Source: Chrysomallon squamiferum
Lineage: Eukaryota; Mollusca; Gastropoda; Neomphalida; Peltospiridae
Length of the DNA stretch: 64,000 nucleotides
Assembly (NCBI GenBank): GCA_012295275.1
Contig: CM022669.1
Coordinates: 10,745,949-10,809,948 of the forward strand
Direction of reading: 5' to 3'
Shown here: piece after piece, positions 55,049-64,000 of the stretch
Numbering within the stretch: the stretch's first letter is position 1
Layout: each line of letters opens with the position of its first letter
Translations under genes and position numbers: made by a program
The notes under the pieces: model-generated
Databases searched by the model: none
The model's input: only the letters and a program-made list of their open reading frames with translations
What the model was told of the DNA's origin: nothing

Positions 55049-55138
<90 letters not shown>

Positions 55139-57074
55139 AAATAATGACAAAATAATGCATATATAGTTTTATTAGGAAAATACAAATTATTGCATTTGTA
55201 GAATAGCATAATAACAATAATAATAATAATAATAATAATAGTGGAAATAAAATATTTTTTTACATATTTATGCATGTTGTTCTGTTTACCTAGTCTCCAC
55301 ATGCTATGTGCCTGCCAGTGTCGGGCAACTGTGATAAACTTTAAGTGTATTTTGACATTTTATTTTGTTTCAAAATTTCACTTCTTGCAAAATGTTCTCT
55401 TTTTTACGTTGTTATATGCATTTAAAATATATTTTTCACTAGTAGTAAAATGTCATTGAATTGAAAAAAATATTTTGAATAAACTTTACAGATTCAAATA
55501 GTAATAATAATAAACCATTGATTTTATTAATATATTCTAGTACTAAAGTCTGTGCAAAAATCCATAACAGAGTGAGGCTATAGAAACTATGAATAATGTC
55601 AGATTTTATTTTATCTTGTTTCCATGTACAAAATGTAAAAAAAAAAAAAAAATTAACGCAGTAATAATAATAACAAATTATTTGCATCAATTATTCTGTT
55701 GTTATACTTTATTATTAGCAAACATTCATGGTACTGGATAAAAGGGGTCATTTCAACTGGTTCAGATATTAGTGTATCTAGTAACAGTGTTGTATTCCAA
55801 TTAAATGTGCACCATATTTTATTTTATTTTGTCTAAGGTTGTTTAATGTGTAAAGTATCTTTTCATTGTACATTGCAATGTGTTCTATTTGTCATGTGAT
55901 ATAATTAAATAAATATTTTAATATTATACTGGATTCATGTATTATTATTAAAATTTTGATTAATAGTAATGAAGGTTTGTTTACATATACCAAAAAAAAG
56001 AAGAAATACTTTTACAATTTTATTAATGTAATGACTGATATGACTTGCAAGTTTATGTGTTTGTGTGAGATGGTGTGTTTGCATACATACACGAATACAT
56101 ATATACATACCTACATACAGATAGGCATAGACACAAACAATACTCTTAATCTTGTTAATTCAGATTTTAGTGAATATTTCCTAAATTAGTTATTTTGCTG
56201 CTAGTTCAAATATAAAATCAAGTGAAAACTGTTTTCCTTCCCATGGTCTTTTTCTTACCTATGTAAATTTTATTTATTGTTTGTTTGTTACATTTGTTTG
56301 TGGAAGCATCACAATAGAAACATTTAAAAAATAATAATAAAAAAACTAAAAAAATACTGACAGTATGAATGCAGCTTAAACTCTTTACACTCAGTGCACA
56401 ATGCTATCAGTTATACAACACAGAAATGTCTTTAATGTTACCAAATAAACAGTTGACATCTGCATTTTTATTATGCACAGTAACATTTAATACTTCGAGT
56501 AGGATTCCTTGCAGTTACTAATCTATGGCGCCGATTTGGTTTTCAAAAGTCTTCAAATAATTTATTACGTACTATTTTTCCTTTTTTCCTTTCATTTTTC
56601 TTTTTACTTTTTTTTTCTTTCTTTTTTTTAAAATTAACCTAAGTATAGCAAAAATTGGTCAATATTAAATAAAATAAATAACTAGAAACAAACAAATGAT
56701 GGCATCTTTTTCAATTACGTAATTATTTTAGTAATTAAAAAAAAAAAAAAAACAAAGGCAACACTTTTCTTATTTCTTTAATAACAGAAGCCATCAGAGT
56801 AAGGCAAACTATTTATAAATAAACACTTACAAATAAATAATATTTCATTACGATTATGTTAGCCCATTTCAGAAAGTTTCATCGTGGACATTAAAACTGC
56901 TTGTACTGTTTTCTTAATACCGTTAACACGATACAATAAAAAATAAAGTCAAATAATTTTATTATTATGTTTAACATGAATATTTCTTGAACAACCGTAA
57001 ACATTAAGATATGTAGTTATATGTCACTGTTGATGTGGTCTGTCGTAGCTAAAAATGGCTGAAGGTCAAGGTGA
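54220..57074. other. 3' region of the RIIAD1-like gene and AT-rich intergenic DNA
   Basis: AATAAA at 54376 is a candidate polyadenylation signal. At 55050-55137 an (AAT)n run is followed directly by an (ATT)n run, forming a perfect hairpin-capable palindrome. Poly(A) runs are at 55638-55651 and 56738-56752. No coding sequence is supported. Confidence 0.5.
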
Positions 57075-57422
57075 TCAGTAACGTAGGCCTTTCGGGCGGA
57101 ACTGTCTGGCAGGGGGAGGTTTCGTTGAAAGTCTTTCTGAGACCCAGTCAGGGTTGATTATGTAGTGACCTGTTACATGAGGCTTAGTAAACTAGAAAAT
57201 AAAATTTAAAATACAAGTAAATAAAATAATATATTTATGTGTATATTATTAGTTTTGAATATGTTAACTGTGGTCATTATAACAAGCAGTAATTACGTTT
57301 TTACTTAAAAAGAACGGACGATATTTTCTTTTGATACTAAAGATATACAATAAAAGACAAAATGGCGGAACAATGGTTAGATTACAAAGAAATCCAAGAG
57401 ACTCAAAAACAATGAACCAAAC

Positions 57423-57490
<68 letters not shown>

Positions 57491-58350
57491 AAACAAATAA
57501 CATTAAAGTTCTTCATACTGAAAAACAACTGCCATCGTGCACGTATCCCTGACTGAACGAGTTTCGACGTCTGTGTCGGGTACGTGGTCGCGATTCTATT
57601 AACTGTGGCATCGGCATCGGCAGCTGACTGCAACATAATAATATATAAACATAAAACAAGGCTGTACTCATGTACACAGTTTGCTCTGGTATATTCTTTA
57701 ATTTAAATAAATGCCTTTGCTATTTACGTGAGTGTGGAAATGTACAGGTTAAAATTATGTCGCACACACTCGGGTAATATTTGTAAATCCGTAAGTTTCC
57801 GCTGCTATAAAATATGTTAACTTAATATTACTATAAAAGAATATAATCAGCAAATGGTTGTTAACTTTCTGAAAACACGTCTGTAAAGATTATAATTATA
57901 TAGCAATCTAAAACGATCTGGATTACATCAAAAACACATACATCTACGAATGTTTACGACTTTCAGTTTCCGAATACTTCCGAAATTGTCAATACATCCT
58001 ATGACGTAAACAATACGTTGACGTTTCAAAAAAGGAAATGGTAGAGGCCTTACTGTTACAGGTAAAGAAAACATTCTTAGTGCTAAAAGTAGTGGTACAG
58101 TAGCAGTAGCAGAAGTAGCAATAGTAATAGCAGTAGTAGTAGTTTGAGCAGCAGCAACAATGACCATACTAGTAAAAGCATTTTGTTGTCTAACATCAGA
58201 AGTTATTTTGTAATATGCCAGAGAAATATTTATAGACGACTTATATTGTTTTTTTTAGTTGTTTTTGGGGGTGTTTAAATTCTTGCTTTTTCTTTTTTAA
58301 TTTGTATTATTATTATCATTTGTTGTTGTTGTTTTAAATAATAATAATAA

Positions 58351-58381
<31 letters not shown>

Positions 58382-58701
58382 ACTCTATACTTTAATTATA
58401 TTTTTATAACTGTGGATGTAATAATAATTAATTTGTAACACGTGATCTTACTAATCTATTTGTGGATTCATGTTGTAGCAGCTCTCGCCGTAGCGTGGAC
58501 TGGTCACAAACGGGTCCCACTGACTGTAGTACGTGCCTGGTATCGCCATCATGGAGTCGGGGTCCATGGTGTAAGCTCTAGCAACGAAAGGTCTGGTTCT
58601 TGAGGGCGACATGCTTCGCGAGCGAACTCGGGGTGTGTACATTCCGCGGTTCATGGCGTCACCTGTTCGATTTGCTGTACGTATTTCTAAACACAAGATG
58701 T

Positions 58702-58777
<76 letters not shown>

Positions 58778-58784
58778 AGACAGA

Positions 58785-58873
<89 letters not shown>

Positions 58874-60668
58874 AGAGAGAGGTTAATTAATTCAACGTGT
58901 CTAATTATTATATGTCATCACCGGTTATATACAACAAACATCATCTACATCCAGCATATATAAGTTACATAGAAAATACATCCAGAACATCATATCAGAT
59001 GCATCGTGTAAAAATCTAAAATTTCTGAAACACAAGTAAGGTACACCAATGTGTGTGTATACGTGCGTGTGTGTGTATGTGTGTGTATATATGTATGTGC
59101 AAGTAACATACATAACATACACAGACTCTATCTAACATCATATGCATATTAAGCAAACCATATCTTAACATATATAGATTATATGTAACACAAACGACTT
59201 ATAAATACCATATATATATATATATATATTATTATTATTATTATTATTATTAGCATAAATAAGATATAAAAACCGCATCTAACAGATATAATCTGTATCT
59301 TACGTATACAAATTATAAATAAACTATGTGTAACACATGCACACTTTCACACACTTACATGCACGCAAACCAGCACGTGCATAATTATGAGGTACATCAC
59401 CCCTAAATCAGGTGCAGCAGAAATGACGTTAACTAACCGTAATCTGTTTTTGCGTTCGACAATCGGCTGCTCAGTTCATGAACATAAGTTGTGGGAGGTT
59501 CGTGATGTATAGGCTACAAAAAAAGTTATAGTGATACAAAATTAAAAAAAGATGAAGAAAGATTAAATTAAAAATCACAAATGTCTTCTTAAAGAGTAAC
59601 TTCGGTGATAAGAAACATTAAGAGTAACTCTGGTGATAGTCTGAATGGATTCTGTATACCTCCAATTTATATTCTTATCGTTTGTTTGTTGTTGTTTTTG
59701 TTTTCGATTTTTTTATTTTTTTGTTAGTGTGTGTGTGTGTGTCTGTGTGTATAATGCCGTATTTTTTTCCGCTTTAATTACTAAAGCCGCCATTTCTTGT
59801 TGGTCATAATGTCATTACGTTCAGGGTGACTATATCTGCGCTGGTTTCTTCTAAAGCTGGCGGAAAGAAATTCAGCTACCAGTCTTATGACTTGATACGT
59901 CATAGTTTGGAATTAATTATCGTACTCAAACCAAACAGAATAGTAACGTGTAAGTAACAGAACTTGTAAGTAACAGAACTTGTAAGTGACAAACATAGAG
60001 CAAACTCACCAGCCTCACCCATATCAAACAAAACGGACATAAACCCAAATCATTTAAACCAAACATAACGTACTCATACCAATCACATTTAAATCAATAC
60101 AATGTACATACACCAACCTCGTTTAAACCAACAAAATGTACATACCAACCTGATATAAACCAACACAAGGTACATGCACCAACCTCACTTAAACCAACAC
60201 AATGTACATGCATCAACCTCCTTTAAACCAAATACAACTTACACACATACCAAATTCATTTAACTCAAATATCAACCTCATTTAAGCAACCTGTAACGCA
60301 TATGAAACATCTTCATTTAAATCAAACTTGATCCACATACACCAGCATCATTTAAACCAAACACGTTTCAGCACCAACGTCATTTAACCGCACTAACCTC
60401 AATCGAATTAACCTCAGTGTAACTGCACTAACCTCTGTCAAACCAAACACATAGCTGGGTTCAGCTGAATGTGATAAATCTTCGATGTCTTCTGTAGAAA
60501 AAGCGCAGTGCAGATGATCTGGCGAGGGACTCCGCGGAGAAATCAAACTCGATCTGTTGATGCCTAGGCTCGTGTGTGGTCTGCTAGTCTTTGCGATAGA
60601 CTGTTTGCTGAGAGGGCGGTGTGTACTCGGTTTTGTAGACTCTGGCCACCGGTTATATGAGTCGTCTT
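57075..60668 (-). CDS. Unrecognised Ser/Pro/Arg-rich protein, last five exons (252 aa visible)
   Basis: Exons 60668-60433, 59513-59438, 58674-58452, 57627-57519 and 57191-57075, with GT-AG borders and compatible phases. The 5' end lies to the right and was not found. The visible protein runs DDSYNRWPESTKPSTHRPLS ... SPRSPSPDHLHCAFS ... PIHHEPPTTYVHELSSRL ... MYTPRVRSRSMSPSRTRPF ... IPGTYYSQWDPFVTSPRYG ... RPRTRHRRRNSFSQGY ... TGHYIINPDWVSERL and ends RPKGLRY. It is rich in Ser, Pro and Arg and probably largely disordered, with no signal peptide or membrane segment in the visible part. The donor after exon 58674-58452 splits an in-frame TAG (TA|GTAAGA), so unspliced message would stop there at ...NMNPQID. 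The last two exons rest only on splice sites and phase. I do not recognise the family. Confidence 0.6.
57425..57489. repeat. (GA)n microsatellite in the last intron of the unrecognised gene
   Basis: GA dinucleotides, 30 bp from the donor of the penultimate exon. Confidence 0.95.
58709..58871. repeat. (TA)n then (GA)n compound microsatellite
   Basis: TA run 58709-58765 and GA run 58789-58871, separated by 23 bp. It lies close to the acceptor of exon 58674-58452. Confidence 0.95.
60008..60426. repeat. Degenerate ~40-bp minisatellite adjoining an exon
   Basis: About ten imperfect units built on CACCAACCTCATTTAAACCA plus ACACAATGTACATA. The last CACTAACCTC units reach the splice donor at 60432. 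Confidence 0.75.
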
Positions 60669-61807
60669 CTGTCAGAAACCAAAGTATAGTAAGCGAATTA
60701 ATATATGCAGCTTAAGACACATGTACATACACTCATATATATGTATATGTAGACGTGTATTACTTCAATCAACAAAGGTATGTAAATACACCTAAAAATA
60801 TACAAATATTAATCTATTTCTTCTACATCATTAACAAAACTTTGATAAAAAAAATATTTAGCACGATATTAATAAAGAAACAAGCTAGAAATCCAAACCG
60901 AAGAATTTACATCATTAACACAATTTAGTTATAGAAAATAATTGCCATGATTATTACAAAATAAAGCCATCTATAGAAGAACATACCTCTGTCGAAGAAT
61001 TATAGATTATTAAAATCTTTAATATAGATAATATTTACCAAAGATACTAGAAAAGAAACCAGCAAGGCAACGTACCTATGTCTAAGCACCTCTGTCTCAA
61101 TATCTCTCAGGTTTCAACGTTACTAAGATACCCGGATTAACAGAACAGCAACCTTTTTTTTTTTTTTTTTTTTTTTTTCTCGCCTGGTTTGTTTAATCTT
61201 AGATTACGGAAACTTAATACCTCAGTATCATAATCGATCAAAACGCTTCGTTTGTCGAACTGAATCAGTTATTACCTCAGTGAAATTACGTTTCAGAGCT
61301 GTGAACTTTTGACGTTTATGCTGCAATGTTAGACATAAAGCGCACCCACCATATCAGGTCTGCGGGTCAGAAAACAACATTCTCCGGCCGAGAATCATGG
61401 TTCAAATCTTCTTAATGGAAGAAATTTAATTAATTGCTACTTTAAACGTTGGCGTAGATAATCAAAAGTATAATACAAATCTAACCTAGCTAAAATGAGG
61501 AAAACAATTATTATGATGTCCGCAGCAATTTCAGGGAAAGTATTTTAATAAAAACTGCAAGATTCAAAACTGGTTTACAGGCTTTAGTGGTACAGAATTA
61601 AAAGGAAAAGAAAAGAGAAATTACAAATTCTTATATAATGTACTTGGTTGTATGCGTCTGAACATACGTCAAGGTATATACATTTGTTTACGCATGCATT
61701 AGTATGGATAAATTGTTTACATGTGTTCCTTTATGTATAGAAATACGTGCTTATTATGCACAGATAATAAATGAGTGTGCGTGTATGAGCGCTGATGTGT
61801 GTTTCTC

Positions 61808-61847
<40 letters not shown>

Positions 61848-63738
61848 ATTATGCACACGAATGTATTTATAAGTAGTGCATATATCTTAATTTCTCTGTG
61901 TATATGTTAAAATGCATTTCTTTGCACATACATGTGCATACATTAATACATTATATGTCTCTATCTCTCTGCTCATACGTGTGCATGTGCTTTAGTACAT
62001 CTACGTTTGTTTGTGTAAACATTTAAATATCTGTGTACTTTCCGTTTTATAGTAACATATTACAATATTATACAACGTTTTAATACCACTTTGGACACAG
62101 AGGAAAAAGGTATCTATTCAGACCGTATATTAACGTATTCATCTCTGGTATAATTGCATTTCAAATACTTGCATTATAGCGCCCGTCAAAATTTCAAAAA
62201 CTAAATACACTTTTACGACAACATTAGGTACATGACTTCCATACTTTACCATGTTTTTGTTGCCAGTGTTGCCATAATCTGAAATAATGTTTATAACACA
62301 CGGGTATTTTTGGGTTCGGTTTTACGACGTTTCCAGTGAATAGCATTTGTAGGAGAATATGTAAGTATGTCAAACTTTTGAATGGATGTACATATACTTA
62401 GTTTATTACACTTAATAATATCCACCCAGTACGTGTTATACTGCATGTATGAAGTTTAGAAGATAATAACTGTTATAGATAACATATATATGTTGCACAG
62501 TAAATACAAAAAACATATTATTTTTATTATTATTATTATTTGTTTGTCTGTTTGTTTTTATTTTACAGGGCAAATATAAAAATAACAGTACAAATATGAA
62601 GATACTAACTTACTGAAAGTATTGTTTTTATTCCTTAATACTAGTAATAAATATAAAAATCACAGTGACTGTTTACTACGAAAAAAAAAAGTTAATTAAC
62701 TGTTCGAGAAATTAGGATAATCGTAAATTTTGCATATATTTAACATTTATTACAGACAAATTCTGTAATAAATTAAAAAAAATATATATATATGTGTGTG
62801 TGTATATATATGTGCATGCTTATATGCGTTTTTTGTTCTTTTCTTTTGTGTCCGTGTGATATATGTATGCGTGCGTGCGTGTATGGTTAAACAGCGTAGG
62901 TTATATAGCAAATAAAATATTATACCAACAGGAAGCTATTATTTACTTTATTTAATATACGAGATGATTAACCTGTCTACACACTATTATTACAACTCTA
63001 TAAACATGTACCGTTCATGTTCTTCGTGCAGTATATGTACATATTACTCAACGGCTAACATTTTAATGAAATAAGTGTTGATAAACTCGAAACACAATGG
63101 GCTTGAACGGGTGCCAGTACTAATCAAATTTATGTACTCCTGTTTTTTGTCTAACTCTCTCGGGTGTATATATACAAATATAGCAGATAATTACTAACCC
63201 GTGCGATAACATGGGAGGTTAAATTAAGATTGCTGATAATGGGTGTATATAGACTGATATTGTATGTCTGTGAGTCTCTGTGTGTGTGTGTGTGTGTATG
63301 TGTCTGTGTGTGTGTGTGTGATATCTGGAAGCATTACAAGAACACCTAGACAGACAGGCATTCTTTAAATATATACGTACATACACACATACATACATAC
63401 ATATATACATATATGAATGCATGCATGGATAATGGGGTAATATAAACCTAACCGATAGAGCACTGTTATTAATTTTTTTATTATTATTATTATGAATTAT
63501 TATTATTCACATAAAACCAAATCTTAATGTCTCATGACTATATAAAACTTTTACTTCGCTGGGGATTACAAACTGGCTGACCAAACATGTTATATATCTG
63601 AGTTAAGTACTGGCTTATTAATATGTGTTTGACTACTTTGCACTATAACTCTACTATAAGCTTGCCTATTACACTAACCTGTATTAACCTCATTGCCACT
63701 GAACTGTAATTTATGGTATACATATCAGATGTTTCTTA

Positions 63739-63834
<96 letters not shown>

Positions 63835-64000
63835 TGCTTTCTTTATGTCTGTAAGTCTTAATTAGTTCACTCATGCACACAAAAGCGATAAATCATTAAC
63901 AGCACGCACGTATTGAAATACACACACGAAACATAATGTAATACACACTCAACCGGACTTATTAATATACAATTTTTACATTACCACACAGACACACAAA
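60669..64000. other. AT-rich region with microsatellites, no gene supported
   Basis: It presumably contains introns or the 5' part of the unrecognised gene, but no further exon could be identified. Repeats: poly(T) at 61155-61178, (GT)n at 61816-61843, (GT)n at 63276-63320, and (ATT)n at 63742-63833. A GGTTCAAATC motif at 61402 resembles a B box but has no A box partner. Confidence 0.5.

Noticed and set aside
57402-57636. Minus-strand frame LQSAADADATVNRIATTYPT as the coding frame of the 57.5-kb exon
   Set aside because: The phase from the preceding donor requires the frame QLPMPMPQLIESRPRTRHRR, which also joins the last exon in phase.
57928-58167. 79-codon minus-strand frame rich in Ala/Thr
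   Set aside because: Largely an imperfect AGT/AGC trinucleotide repeat, with no splice or homology support.

Overview
The window is eukaryotic: every recognisable gene is split into short exons with GT-AG introns, and it is AT-rich and crowded with microsatellites, tRNA-derived SINE pieces, a FLYWCH-type DNA transposon and Penelope-like retroelement debris. The gene content (secreted DUF885 proteins, a secreted beta-lactamase-fold LACTB-like protein, a RIIAD1-like protein) and the compact introns suggest a lophotrochozoan, probably a mollusc. That placement is inference; no rRNA or other marker is present.

1-38.4 kb is a tandem array of DUF885 (HExxPGHH metallohydrolase-like) genes on the minus strand. 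Gene A (exons 1-2 at 4772-5520) runs off the left edge. Genes B (9011-20656, 17 exons, 592 aa) and C (24340-34727, 17 exons, 596 aa) can both be assembled from start to stop with every exon in phase. Each has a signal peptide, the HEGVPGHHLQ motif and the EGW motif. Debris surrounds them: a relic last exon (8.4 kb), a duplicated 5' region of gene B (20.6-22.6 kb), and an inverted, frameshifted 3' fragment D (35.8-38.4 kb, plus strand). Fragments of older diverged paralogs lie at 45.8-46.1 kb (minus) and 46.5 kb (plus).

The first 4.33 kb is a 98-bp satellite. It lies in intron 2 of gene A and is recognisably expanded from sequence that is still single-copy in intron 2 of genes B and C. A second, shorter intronic repeat has expanded to about 1 kb in intron 14 of pseudogene D. 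Genes B and C also share a 397-bp tract across exon 5 with only 6 differences, beside strongly diverged exons, which points to gene conversion.

40.6-44.3 kb holds a complete four-exon secreted serine beta-lactamase-like gene (minus, 552 aa; SxxK, YxN and HTG motifs). 46.6-51.1 kb is repeat-rich with only a weak candidate exon. 51.1-54.2 kb is a complete four-exon RIIAD1-like gene (plus, 112 aa). 57.1-60.7 kb holds the last five exons of an unrecognised Ser/Pro/Arg-rich protein gene (minus), whose fourth-last... third intron begins inside an in-frame TAG. The remainder to 64 kb is AT-rich DNA and microsatellites with no gene I can support.

Nothing here forms an operon or a gene system in the bacterial sense. 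The biological interest is a fast-evolving secreted enzyme array and its introns acting as a source of tandem repeats.
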